A stretch of 62,029 nt of DNA from an uncultured Cellvibrio sp. (GTDB lineage: Bacteria; Pseudomonadota; Gammaproteobacteria; Pseudomonadales; Cellvibrionaceae): contig CAMPIG010000001.1 of assembly GCA_946886255.1 (NCBI GenBank), forward strand, positions 1 through 62,029, in the 5' to 3' direction. A program made the position numbers and the translations under genes. The notes beneath the pieces are model-generated. The model searched no databases. It was not told the DNA's origin and saw only the letters and a list, made by a program, of their open reading frames with translations. This document shows, one piece after another, positions 34,933 to 43,013 of the stretch (its first letter is position 1; every line of letters begins with the position of its first letter).

Positions 34933-35268
34933 ATGGAATTGTTTGAACTTATATTCATAAGCAGCGTTTTTATTTCTGTATCTGTTTGTTACGGGTACTT
35001 AGTATTATTCCGTAAATACCCGGTAGTCTACTTTGCTAATACAGTCGGCTTAGGAGTGTTAGTTGGTTTTGGCGTAGCAGCGTCAATACAGTTTGGATAC
35101 CTAATATTTATTGTTTTTTTGTCCGCACCAATACTGGCTTCTTACTATATTATTAAGTTTCTGCCATTTAGCAGTTTGCATGAAAAATATGTTGTGCTGT
35201 TGTTGGTGGCGGCATTTGTAGGATTTTGCGGTTCTCTATCTTGTCTATGTTGTATTAACACGTTGTAA
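34933..35268 (+). CDS. small hypothetical membrane protein (cassette-like)
   Basis: 111 residues, nearly all hydrophobic, with about four membrane segments (LIFISSVFISVSVCYGYLVL; VGLGVLVGFGVAASI; YLIFIVFLSAPILASYYI; VVLLLVAAFVGFCGSL) and a Cys-rich C terminus (LSCLCCINTL). No family recognised. Start ATG 34933 is preceded by AGAGAAA. It lies between two attC-like palindromes, so it fits a gene cassette. Confidence 0.6.
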   Translation: MELFELIFISSVFISVSVCYGYLVLFRKYPVVYFANTVGLGVLVGFGVAASIQFGYLIFIVFLSAPILASYYIIKFLPFSSLHEKYVVLLLVAAFVGFCGSLSCLCCINTL

Positions 35269-35274
35269 AGTCAG

Positions 35275-35291
35275 CATAAAAACTAATATGC
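35275..35291. repeat. attC-like repeat P2 (half element)
   Basis: CATAAAAACTAATATGC is identical over 17 bases with the start of P4 at 51174. It is followed by CTGCCTGGGCATTTGGGC rather than the GCGGAC stem, so this copy is partial or rearranged. It lies seven bases after the stop of the membrane-protein gene. Confidence 0.5.
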
Positions 35292-35420
35292 TGCCTGGGC
35301 ATTTGGGCTGATAAATGCACTCTGGTTGGCTTTTTTATATTTCAATAAGAACGTCACGAACGAGAGCTTATTGCGGTTTAACAATCATTTGATCTCGAGC
35401 GGAGAAAGAAAATTTTTGAA

Positions 35421-35611
35421 ATGAAGGCGGCACAATACGAATCTTATTTTAGAAACAAGCTGAAAAAAATCTTGGAGTACTTGAGCCAAGATACAAATAC
35501 CACATGGTAATTCCGGGAGTCTTAGGTGGCGAGTATGGTGGCAAAAATGTGAAGGTTGCGCCACTTATTGAAATAATAAGATTTTCTGGCGATGTCGGCA
35601 AGCAAATTTAA
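35421..35611 (+). pseudogene. frameshifted small cassette gene
   Basis: A frame from ATG 35421 (MKAAQYESYFRNKLKK) runs 29 codons to a TAA. A second frame then carries coding-like sequence without a stop, RYKYHMVIPGVLGGEYGGKN followed by VKVAPLIEIIRFSGDVGKQI, to TAA 35609-35611. One small indel near 35485 would join them into one protein of about 63 residues. Its stop lies six bases before an attC-like site, as in integron cassettes. No family recognised. Confidence 0.45.
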
Positions 35612-35616
35612 AAGGC

Positions 35617-35748
35617 TCCTAACAAAGTGCTGCAACCCACGCACTGCGTGCGCTGGACAGTTTGTAAGTCGTGGCTTTGTGGTTTTGCTGCGCAAAAGTA
35701 ACCCACAAAGTCACGACCTAAAAACTGCCGTTGTACACGGCGTTATGA
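35617..35748. repeat. long attC-like recombination site 1
   Basis: The left core TCCTAAC (35617-35623) and right core GTTATGA (35742-35748) bracket 132 bases of imperfect dyad. CAGTTTGTAAGTCGTGGCTT pairs at about 22 of 26 positions with the segment ending GACCTAAAAACTG, and TTTTGC-TGC-GCAAAA caps the stem. Size and layout resemble large integron attC sites such as the Vibrio repeats. No integrase gene is in the window. Confidence 0.65.
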
Positions 35749-35766
35749 ATACAGGAAAAACACCGA

Positions 35767-36255
35767 GTGAACGAAAATCAATTTTGGAAGATTATAGAGT
35801 CAGTTAAGAAGTCGGCGTCTTCGGCGGAAGATAGACCTGATTTACTCGCTACAGAATTGAAGTCTTTATCAGCAGGGGAAATTAAGGATTTTGACGAAAT
35901 TTATTTTGACCAAATCATAAGATCTTATAGGTGGGATCTATGGGGCGCTGCTTATGTGATAAACGGCGGTTGCTCTGATGATGGTTTCAAATATTTCTGT
36001 GACTTTCTAATATCGGAAGGAAAGGAGGTTTTCGAGGCGGCGTTGAATGATCCAGAGTCACTAGCTTTGATAGAGGATCTAGAAGAGCCGGAACTGGAAG
36101 GTTTCAGTTATGTGGCGGCTGAATTGTACGAAGAAAAGGCAGGTAAAGAGCTGCCAGAATATTCAAAGTCTTATCCAGAAGACCCTGTCGGACAGCCCTG
36201 GGATGAAGATAGTGTAGATAAGCTGTATCCAAAATTGGCAGCAAAGTATTGGTAA
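35767..36255 (+). CDS. DUF4240 domain protein (cassette gene)
   Basis: A 162-residue acidic cytoplasmic protein matching DUF4240: FWKIIESVKKSASS near the start, DLWGAAYVINGGCSDDGFKY, FCDFLISEGKEVFEAALNDP and YVAAELYEEKAGKELPEY. Function of the family is unknown; members are common in variable genome regions. The start is GTG 35767 with AGGAAA upstream. It is flanked on both sides by attC-like sites (35617-35748, 36263-36351), the clearest single cassette in the window. Confidence 0.82.
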   Translation: MNENQFWKIIESVKKSASSAEDRPDLLATELKSLSAGEIKDFDEIYFDQIIRSYRWDLWGAAYVINGGCSDDGFKYFCDFLISEGKEVFEAALNDPESLALIEDLEEPELEGFSYVAAELYEEKAGKELPEYSKSYPEDPVGQPWDEDSVDKLYPKLAAKYW

Positions 36256-36262
36256 CTAAAAT

Positions 36263-36351
36263 TCATAACAAGCAAAGGCACGCCGACCCAGCGAGTAACC
36301 GCCTTAAAAAGGAGGTCGTTCTTCGCTGGTCGGGTGCTTAGAGCGTTATGG
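36263..36351. repeat. attC-like recombination site 2
   Basis: The left core TCATAAC (36263-36269) and right core GTTATGG (36345-36351) enclose an 89-base dyad. GCACGCCGACCCAGCGA pairs with TCGCTGGTCGGGTGC with small bulges, and AACCGCCTT with AAGGAGGTCGTT. CATAACAAGC near the left end mirrors GCTTAGAGCGTTATG on the right. It begins seven bases after the DUF4240 stop. Confidence 0.7.
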
Positions 36352-36454
36352 TTAAAGGTCCGCTTTTGGCCGTTATGCGTTGTATTGACCTGAATAAAAT
36401 TCAATGTGCCAAAGTGGCTTAATTGTGCCCAAAGCAGAGTATGAACAAGCAGTT

Positions 36455-36910
36455 CTAATTTGACGAAGCGTCGGTGCTTGAAATTTTATCTAAATTAGAA
36501 ATTAATCGCTTTAGAAGCTTTATCAGCTTTAACACTTCCGCATCAGTAAATCCCGCCAATGCTTCTCTGTTACCCTCAAGTAATGTCAGTATTGCTTCTG
36601 GCATTCGCTCCTGTGCATCTTTAGTAAGTAACACATGACTACTTCGTCCGTCAGCCGGATCGCGTGTGCGCTCTATCAACCCATCTCGCTCCATGCGGTT
36701 AAGCATTTGCGCCATCGGTGGCTGTTCAACTTTCGCAAACCGGGCAAGTTCACTCTGTGTGCTTGCATGCCCACTTTGTAGTGCTATAAGCACAGGTAGT
36801 TGACCAACGCCAAAACCAAGTGGTTTCAGTCGAGCTTCGCTGAGACGCGCAAATCCCCTCGCTGCCAGACTGATGAGATGCCCAGGCGTACTCAGTGCAT
36901 CTTCATTCAT
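36455..36910 (-). CDS. MarR-family transcriptional regulator
   Basis: A winged-helix regulator of 151 residues. The DNA-binding part is visible as TQSELARFAKVEQPPMAQML, NRMERDGLIERTRDPADGRS and HVLLTKDAQER. ATG 36910 is preceded by AAAAAGGAGG at ideal spacing, so a reading from 36955 is rejected. It is divergent from a SnoaL-like gene, with paired dyads in between that are probably its operators. Confidence 0.9.
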   Translation of the reverse strand: MNEDALSTPGHLISLAARGFARLSEARLKPLGFGVGQLPVLIALQSGHASTQSELARFAKVEQPPMAQMLNRMERDGLIERTRDPADGRSSHVLLTKDAQERMPEAILTLLEGNREALAGFTDAEVLKLIKLLKRLISNLDKISSTDASSN

Positions 36911-36936
36911 ATCACCCCCTCCTTTTTTAATAAAGC

Positions 36937-36964
36937 TTGACAAATGCATATGCACATATATATT
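36937..36964 (+). promoter_or_regulatory. promoter for the SnoaL-like gene
   Basis: TTGACA (36937-36942), 16 bases, TATATT (36959-36964), reading rightward. A MarR-type dyad lies inside the spacer, so repressor binding would block RNA polymerase. The leader to the start at 37269 is long (about 300 bases). Confidence 0.5.
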
Positions 36965-36984
36965 TACATAGAAAGCATATGCAC
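36946..36984. promoter_or_regulatory. paired GCATATGCAC boxes, candidate MarR operators
   Basis: GCATATGCAC occurs twice, at 36946-36955 and 36975-36984, each containing the palindrome GCATATGC, with 29 bases from start to start (near three helical turns). They lie in the divergent region between the MarR gene and the SnoaL-like gene. Confidence 0.6.
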
Positions 36985-37268
36985 GTATGAATTATGCGAA
37001 AAATGGATTCTACTTATGTTGGAGAAATTACGCCAGCATCATATTCAGTTCTGAGGCGTCAAGCTGACGGACAAGTCTGCGCTGCTAAAGCGTTTCAGTC
37101 GTCAGGGAAAATATTGTCACTTCCGACGATATTTTAAGCAGGCAGGAGTTAGCTGTGTGATGTATCGAGAAAAAATATTCAATTAACGTTTTAAATTTAA
37201 GGGGCCTAATATTGCGACAGAATAATTTTATCTACTTTTCGTTTTTTATTGTTTTTGGAGGATTCGTT

Positions 37269-37667
37269 ATGAATATTGATGCAAACACAATCTCTACTGA
37301 TAAGAAAAATCACAATACTGCAGCAATCCAATTGCTGAGCGCGGCATATGCAGCATTTAATGCACGGGATATTGATGCTGCCGTTAAACTCATGAGCCCT
37401 GACGTGACCTGACCCAAAGCTTTTAAAGGAGGATTTGTCAAAGGTCCAAGCGAAATTCGCGACTATTGGACCGAACAATGGACCGAAATAAATCCAAGAG
37501 TTGAACCGAGCGCATTCTATCCGCAAAATGACTCGCAAATTCGAGTAGATGTACATCAAGTAGTGCTTAACTTAGAGGGGAATATAATTTCCGATGAACA
37601 CGTATGTCATCTTTTTACGATAAAAAGTGGGTTAATTCAAACTATGGAGCTGTGTTCACATCCGTAA
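37269..37667 (+). pseudogene. SnoaL-like/NTF2-fold protein gene with an in-frame UGA
   Basis: From ATG 37269 (GGAGG eight bases upstream) the frame encodes a SnoaL-like N terminus (LLSAAYAAFNARDIDAAVKL, MSPDVT), then TGA at 410-412 of kilobase 37 (37410-37412). It continues without shift through PKAFKGGFVKGPSEIRDYW, TEQWTEINPRVEP and HLFTIKSGLIQTMELCSHP to TAA 37667. Homologues of this family carry Trp before P(K/N)AF, so a single TGG-to-TGA change explains the stop. The rest is intact, so the mutation is recent, a sequencing error, or a read-through site. Confidence 0.7.
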
Positions 37668-37815
37668 CGCCTGTTCGAGGCTGTTAATTACTTCAAGCTA
37701 AAGCCGCAGCCTTATCGAATGATACTCTGAAAGTCTGCTTTGGTCGAAAGCAACCGTCTTTAAGAAATATTTTTCTCCACATCGCAAAGGCGATGCATCT
37801 ATAAGTAGTTATACA

Positions 37816-39261
37816 CTACTCGGTGGCTGGCGCCAATGACACCGAAAAGGCCGCGCGTTCAATACCATTTTCCAATCGAAATAAAAATTTATTGTTTCCT
37901 TGTTTCAGGTGCACTTTGCGGTGCCCTTGCGCGAGTGACCAAACCCGTTCGTGGTCGGTACTTTGCCAAACCAGCATATCGTTGACCCACAATTTGGATT
38001 GATCGTCGCTGCCTATCGCTAGCCATAAATCCTGCGCGTGTTCCGAAAACACTTCCGTGTAAGCGTAGTAGACCGCGTAGTCGGTAAAGTCCGGTGGGAT
38101 GATCGGCAGGTGATCAAATTGGATATATTGCCACTTGAGCAAGCGGTTACTGTCGCCGATATAAAGCGCATCTAAATCAATACTCATTTCCGGCGGGAAG
38201 CGGGTGTGGATATTTGCCCGGCCGGGGTTGGGGAAAGGACCAATAAAATACCAGGCATTGAGCACTACCCATTCAGCTTTTTCTCCGGATGCAGCGAGCT
38301 TGCGTGAAAAGACCATTTTTTGCCGCTGGTTAATGTGGGGCGCAGTCAAAGGTTTCTTTTCGGTATCATCACCAGCAACGGGCTCACTTGCTCGACGGCT
38401 AGCGAGCGCTTTCATGGCTCGACTTACATCTTGTACAGAGCCTTGAGCCATGCCACTAAAGTAATGCTCAACCGAGAGCGGATTATTGGGATCAAGGCTG
38501 TCTTCGCCATTGCCCTGTGCTTGAAATTCAGCGCTATTGCCTTGTTGTTTTGCAGCTTCGCTACGCATCATTTTACCTAACAGCTCGCGCGCTTCCAGTT
38601 GGTTTTTTGAAACCGCCTGCACGAGTTCTTCATCGGACAATTGCTCAACAGAATTTTCTGCGGAGGCTACTTCTGGTGCATCCTTGGGATCTTCATTTGT
38701 TTCTTTCTCATTGCTATTTTTTTCGGCTTCGGGCTCGGTTTCTGCTTCGGCTTCTTCGGTTAATGCAGCTAACTTTTCCTGCAGCACGTCATCACTAACT
38801 GCGCGAATTTCTTCTAGTAATTGTTCTGATCGAGCCAACAGGTCTTGCATGGATTCTGGTGGTGGTTCCGAATCGGATTCAGTCGTCGGATTTGAATCGG
38901 AAGGAGACTCTTCTTGCGTGCGCGTTAGGGAATCCACCATTTTCTTTACGGCTTCCATGTCATCCACACGCTCACGCATCGCGCGCTGGCGACTTTCGCG
39001 CGTATATTCTCGCGCTATTTCATGCGCAGGAGTTTCGGGAATATCCGGCGTATAAAACTCAGGATTGTGAAGCAGATAAAATATGACGGCGATATGTGCC
39101 CATATCGACAAGCTAAGAAAGGGATTACCTCCCAGAAAAGCTTCCATCCCCCAGGGTTTAGGCCGCGCGCTGGCATTGGATTCTGGCCCCGCTTGCCTGG
39201 GCTTAGTACTCGGCACGGGACGCTGCTCGCAAGCCAATATTGGTAAGCCCCTCGAACTCAC
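37816..39261 (-). CDS. TonB-type membrane anchor fused to a periplasmic PA14-like domain
   Basis: A 481-residue protein that follows exbB and exbD. One membrane helix (about 48-65) contains Ser52-IWA-His56, the SxxxH motif that couples TonB to ExbB/ExbD. Next come about 250 periplasmic residues rich in Glu/Gln and low complexity, likely helical. The C-terminal domain (about 340-478) is not TonB-like: it begins WYFIGPFPNPG and contains LAIGSDDQSKLWVNDMLVW, which resembles PA14/galactose-binding sandwiches. The GTG start overlaps exbD by 59 bases; ATG 39147 would still include the helix. It is probably a noncanonical energy transducer. Confidence 0.75.
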   Translation of the reverse strand: MSSRGLPILACEQRPVPSTKPRQAGPESNASARPKPWGMEAFLGGNPFLSLSIWAHIAVIFYLLHNPEFYTPDIPETPAHEIAREYTRESRQRAMRERVDDMEAVKKMVDSLTRTQEESPSDSNPTTESDSEPPPESMQDLLARSEQLLEEIRAVSDDVLQEKLAALTEEAEAETEPEAEKNSNEKETNEDPKDAPEVASAENSVEQLSDEELVQAVSKNQLEARELLGKMMRSEAAKQQGNSAEFQAQGNGEDSLDPNNPLSVEHYFSGMAQGSVQDVSRAMKALASRRASEPVAGDDTEKKPLTAPHINQRQKMVFSRKLAASGEKAEWVVLNAWYFIGPFPNPGRANIHTRFPPEMSIDLDALYIGDSNRLLKWQYIQFDHLPIIPPDFTDYAVYYAYTEVFSEHAQDLWLAIGSDDQSKLWVNDMLVWQSTDHERVWSLAQGHRKVHLKQGNNKFLFRLENGIERAAFSVSLAPATE

Positions 39262-39643
39262 ACAGATCCATCAAGTGAACTATATGCTGTAAGGGCGTAT
39301 TGCGGTCGCCATCAATCCGAATTCGCCGGTCGGGATTTGCAGCGGCTTGTTCTTTGAGTACCTGGTGTAACTCGTTCACGCTCAGGCGGTTATTATCCAT
39401 ATACAAATGTCCTTTGTAGTCAATTGCAATAACCAGGGGTTCCGGTAAACCGGCAGCAACCGACATCGCAGCAGCTGAATCAGGCAATTGAATCGATAGT
39501 TGCTGGAGTTCTGGATTCTCCTCAATTTTCTGCTGTTGAAAAGACGTGGCGACCAGAAAAAAAATGAGCAGCAAGAAAATACAATCGAGCAAAGGCGCCA
39601 TGCTCGGTTCAATGCTTTCGTCGTCATCGAGATTAATACGCAT
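39203..39643 (-). CDS. exbD: ExbD/TolR-family proton-channel subunit
   Basis: A 146-residue ExbD-type protein: a short cytoplasmic N terminus, one membrane helix with the proton-carrying Asp (SMAPLLDCIFLLLIFFLVAT), and a periplasmic domain with RRIRIDGDRNTPLQHIVHLMD. It forms a proton-motive channel with ExbB. It starts four bases after exbB stops and overlaps the start of the anchor gene, so the three form one unit. Confidence 0.9.
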   Translation of the reverse strand: MRINLDDDESIEPSMAPLLDCIFLLLIFFLVATSFQQQKIEENPELQQLSIQLPDSAAAMSVAAGLPEPLVIAIDYKGHLYMDNNRLSVNELHQVLKEQAAANPDRRIRIDGDRNTPLQHIVHLMDLCEFEGLTNIGLRAASRAEY

Positions 39644-39647
39644 GGTG

Positions 39648-40346
39648 TTACTCCCTGGCAGAGAACCATTCAGCCGTTAATTCGTTGATGATTTCCTCGA
39701 GCGATATACCGTACATCACCGTGCGGCTTTTGAAGTAGTGATGAAAACCCAAGGCGGGTAACGCTGCGCTTAAACCTGCCGCCGTGGTCAGCAAAGCTTT
39801 GGAAATACCATCGGCGAGAATAGCCGGGTCACCAATTGAACCCGTTGCCGCCACCACGTAAAAGGCTTCAATCATACCCAGCACAGTACCGAGCAACCCA
39901 GCCAGTGGCGCAATCGTGGCTACCACGGCTAACGGGTAAGCGCGCTGGAGATGGCGGCGCAAATCCATGGAGGCGATATCCCCCGCTCCCGTCGAAATGG
40001 TTTGTAGGCTTTGATGCCGGTGCTGATTGATAAAGCCCAACACCTTACCCAAGGTGCTGCTGCGCGACTTACACAGCTCAGCAATGGCGTCGTGCTGTCC
40101 CGCCTGCCATAACTCGCGCACCTGGTGCGTCAGCCCGTCGGGAAGGATGAATTTCTTGCGCAACCCCGCAAAGCGCTCGAACACAACGCCCACACCCATC
40201 ACCGAAAGCCCAAGAATAATCAGCCCGGTTATACCAAACAAACTCAAGGTTTTGGCAAGCGTTAGCTCGGCCGACCATGCAAAAGAGGAAAAACTGGCGA
40301 AATAGCTGACGGTGCCTGCGAAAAAGACCGCTCTCTTGAAATCCAT
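39648..40346 (-). CDS. exbB: ExbB/TolQ-family proton-channel subunit
   Basis: A 232-residue MotA/TolQ/ExbB-type protein with membrane helices near the N terminus (AVFFAGTVSYFASFSSFAW; LSLFGITGLIILGLSVMGVG) and the hallmark double helix region LAVVATIAPLAGLLGTVLGM, EAFYV and ISKALLTTAAGLSAALPALG. It powers the partner using the proton gradient. First gene of the exbB-exbD-anchor operon; no TonB-dependent receptor is adjacent. Confidence 0.9.
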   Translation of the reverse strand: MDFKRAVFFAGTVSYFASFSSFAWSAELTLAKTLSLFGITGLIILGLSVMGVGVVFERFAGLRKKFILPDGLTHQVRELWQAGQHDAIAELCKSRSSTLGKVLGFINQHRHQSLQTISTGAGDIASMDLRRHLQRAYPLAVVATIAPLAGLLGTVLGMIEAFYVVAATGSIGDPAILADGISKALLTTAAGLSAALPALGFHHYFKSRTVMYGISLEEIINELTAEWFSARE

Positions 40347-40527
40347 AAACGCTCCTGGTTTGATTATTCTGATGGATAGCCTGCAATCATTGCTGATATT
40401 GGTGGGGAATTGTAGTGTTATTTGTCATAGGATTTTTGCAGCGTTGCTTACCGAAAAATGCCGAAGCCGGCGGCGGAACTCCCATACGAGGTTCCCGCCA
40501 TCGACCATGACCTAGAGGTGTTGTTTT

Positions 40528-40971
40528 ATGGAGCCTGATAAATTTTGTCTCACTCGTTTCCTGGATGCTCAAGAAAACTCATACCCTACCGCTTTACGTG
40601 AACTCCGCGCAGGCACAAAGCGGTCGCATTGGATTTGGTATATATTCCCACAACTTAAGGGTTTGGGGCTGAGTTCGACGTCAGAGATGTACGGTGTGAA
40701 TGGCCTGGCTGAAGCTCGGGCATATTTAACCAACCCGATTCTGCGGCAGCGGCTTATAGATGCTACGGAAGCGATGCTGGCTCATGCGTCTTTCGATGCA
40801 GCTACAACATTGGGCGAGCTTGATGCGCTAAAATTTAGATCGTGTCTTACGTTGTTTTCGCTGGCTGATCCAGACGAACCGATCTTTGCGAAAGCACTTG
40901 AACGGTTCTTCGGTGGGGAACGCGATGCGCGTACACTTGAGTTGTTAAGGGCGCGGGATTGTGATTGGTAA
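40528..40971 (+). CDS. DUF1810 family protein, copy 1
   Basis: A 147-residue cytoplasmic protein with the DUF1810 signature: FLDAQENSYPTALREL, RSHWIWYIFPQLKGLG, AEARAYLTNPILRQRL and LKFRSCLTLFSLA. Function unknown. A nearly collinear second copy lies 2.5 kb downstream (43014-43454). AGAGGTG precedes the ATG. It appears to be monocistronic. Confidence 0.88.
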   Translation: MEPDKFCLTRFLDAQENSYPTALRELRAGTKRSHWIWYIFPQLKGLGLSSTSEMYGVNGLAEARAYLTNPILRQRLIDATEAMLAHASFDAATTLGELDALKFRSCLTLFSLADPDEPIFAKALERFFGGERDARTLELLRARDCDW

Positions 40972-41126
40972 TAGCCATTCTCCAAGCTCGCTCAACTACG
41001 ATTATGAAAATTTAAAAGTATTAACCCATGAAAAAGTTTATACGCCTTACTACCTGGTTTTTTCCATTGTCAGTTTACTCGCAGGATTCTATCTCGTCCC
41101 CACGACACATTAAAGGAAACAGTTTT

Positions 41127-42023
41127 ATGCAAACAACAAGAATAGGGTTTCTACTCTTTATCATGGCGATGATATTTCCTGCATGGTCTGAGGAAACCGC
41201 ATCCAGGGTTATCGAGAACGGCGGCACAGGAAAGCATTCGGCCATAATGATGACCGAAGCTTCGCTACCGACCCATACGCTATTTCGGCCAGCTAACATC
41301 GATAAATTTAAAGGAAAAGAGGCCTTACCCTTGATAGTCTGGGGTAACGGTGCATGTTATGACTCACCATGGGAGCACGTAAACTTTTTGAACGAAGTTG
41401 CATCTCACGGATTTCTGGTTATCGCAATTGGCACAATGCCAACTGCAACGGGCGATCAGGTAACCGAACGTTCTACATCATCCAAATTGCTGGATGCAAT
41501 TGACTGGGCTATTGCACAAAACAAGGATAGGAAAAGTATTTATTTTAAACGGATTGATACGAAGAATATCGCCGTGGCCGGTATGTCATGCGGCGGCTTG
41601 CAGGCACTGGAGGTTGCCGATGATCCACGCGTTTCTTCACTAGTGGTTTGTAACAGCGGCATATTCAACGATCCGATTCGTGGCAATGCCATGCCCATGA
41701 TGCCCCAGCTGGACAAAACACAGCTGAAAAAAATTCACACACCCACCCTATACTTGCTCGGCGGACCATCCGATATTGCGTATAACAACGGCATGAATGA
41801 TGTCGAGCATATTAACCATGTTCCCGTTTTTGTCGGCAACATTGACGTCGGTCATGGTGGAACTTATGCCCAGCCCTTCGGTGGCGAATATGCCAAGGTA
41901 GCAACAGCCTGGTTCAGCTGGCAATTGAAAGGCGACAAGAAAGCGGGAGAGTTATTTACCGGCAACCCGCCGGGGCTTTCCAAATTTCCGGGATGGAGTG
42001 TCGACAAAAAGAATATGCTCTGA
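41127..42023 (+). CDS. secreted alpha/beta-hydrolase-fold protein
   Basis: The 298-residue protein starts with a signal peptide (IGFLLFIMAMIFPAWSEE) and has a serine-hydrolase elbow VAGMSCGGLQALEVADD (GxSxG as GMSCG). Earlier residues LPLIVWGNGACYDSPW and HGFLVIAIGTMPT fit the dienelactone-hydrolase/chlorophyllase-like group, and NIDVGHGGTYAQPFGGE carries the late His. Substrate unknown; periplasmic or extracellular esterase is likely. ATG 41127 follows AAAGGAAA; the reading from 41028 would hide the signal peptide. Confidence 0.8.
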   Translation: MQTTRIGFLLFIMAMIFPAWSEETASRVIENGGTGKHSAIMMTEASLPTHTLFRPANIDKFKGKEALPLIVWGNGACYDSPWEHVNFLNEVASHGFLVIAIGTMPTATGDQVTERSTSSKLLDAIDWAIAQNKDRKSIYFKRIDTKNIAVAGMSCGGLQALEVADDPRVSSLVVCNSGIFNDPIRGNAMPMMPQLDKTQLKKIHTPTLYLLGGPSDIAYNNGMNDVEHINHVPVFVGNIDVGHGGTYAQPFGGEYAKVATAWFSWQLKGDKKAGELFTGNPPGLSKFPGWSVDKKNML

Positions 42024-42051
42024 GTTTTTATATTCATTGACTCTGCCTATC

Positions 42052-42897
42052 TCACCGCAAACTGATTTCAGACCCCGCGTCTGAAATCAGTCGTTCCAAT
42101 CGCTCATCCAAACCCACCACGTCGGCTGTGCGAATATGGAATATCTCTTCAAGCACACCCCTGATTTCATCAACAGAACCAAGCTGTGTCTTTTCTGCTT
42201 CGCCCACCAAAGGATAGTAAGAATACTGCGTGCCATTCAGCACATGCCGCCCTGCCTTTACGGGACGGGCTGCAATCAGGCTGGTGACGAAGTGGGAGCT
42301 GGGGTGCGTCGACACGTACCAGTTGTATACCACGTAGTCCACTGGGTAATGCGCAGTGAGATCAAAAATGTAGAGCACGGTCCACTCATTCTTGATGCGT
42401 GCTTCAAGGCGGTAAAACTCGCGCTCGTGCGTGAGGCGATATTGTCCGTGGGGCGTGTTTTGAATTTCATTCACGGCGAACCGTATGGGTACGGTCAGAG
42501 TCATACCACCGAAACCGGTGTCTGCAATCCATTGTTCGCCATCGGCTTCTACCAGCAGTAGCATATGGCTGCGCGGCGTCGTGACATCATCCGCTACATT
42601 TAATCGCACGCGCGCCGCAAGGCCAATGGTCTTGAAACCGATCTGCTCCAGCACATACTGAAACACCGCGTTTTGTTCGAAACAATAACCGCCGCGCTTG
42701 GCGACTGTGAATTTTTCCAGCAAGGCAGGAATGCCCAAGCGCACTTCCGTTCCGGTGAAAGAAGACAGGTTTTCAAAAGGAATGGACTGCGTATGTTGGA
42801 GGTGTAATTGATACAGAGTGTCGAAGGTGGGTGCGAGGGGGCCGCTATAGTGAATGTGGTCAAGATAACCTGCGATATGTTTCATTTGGTTCCCCAT
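42052..42897 (-). CDS. arylamine N-acetyltransferase
   Basis: NAT enzymes transfer acetyl from acetyl-CoA to arylamines. The Cys-His-Asp triad is visible: RGGYCFEQNAVFQYVL (Cys), RSHMLLLV (His) and WIADTGFGG (Asp). The substrate-binding N terminus IPFENLSSF is typical. 281 residues is normal. GGAGC precedes ATG 42897. It converges with the preceding hydrolase gene. Confidence 0.93.
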   Translation of the reverse strand: MGNQMKHIAGYLDHIHYSGPLAPTFDTLYQLHLQHTQSIPFENLSSFTGTEVRLGIPALLEKFTVAKRGGYCFEQNAVFQYVLEQIGFKTIGLAARVRLNVADDVTTPRSHMLLLVEADGEQWIADTGFGGMTLTVPIRFAVNEIQNTPHGQYRLTHEREFYRLEARIKNEWTVLYIFDLTAHYPVDYVVYNWYVSTHPSSHFVTSLIAARPVKAGRHVLNGTQYSYYPLVGEAEKTQLGSVDEIRGVLEEIFHIRTADVVGLDERLERLISDAGSEISLR

Positions 42898-43013
42898 TCT
42901 GGTTGCTCCATAAGGAATGGCAAAATATTGGCGGCACTATAAAACCTCAAGTTAGCTTGAGGTCAATAGGAGATATGCAAGCTTTCGAAAATTATGGTCA
43001 ACAGGAGTTTACT

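Noticed and set aside
35592..35807. 71-codon open frame
   Set aside because: It lies across the attC-like site 35617-35748; the open frame is a by-product of the palindrome.
39203..40346. Possible Zorya-type defence system (MotA/MotB-like pair)
   Set aside because: The pair has ExbB/ExbD lengths and lacks a peptidoglycan-binding OmpA domain; no ZorC/D/E helicase or nuclease is nearby.
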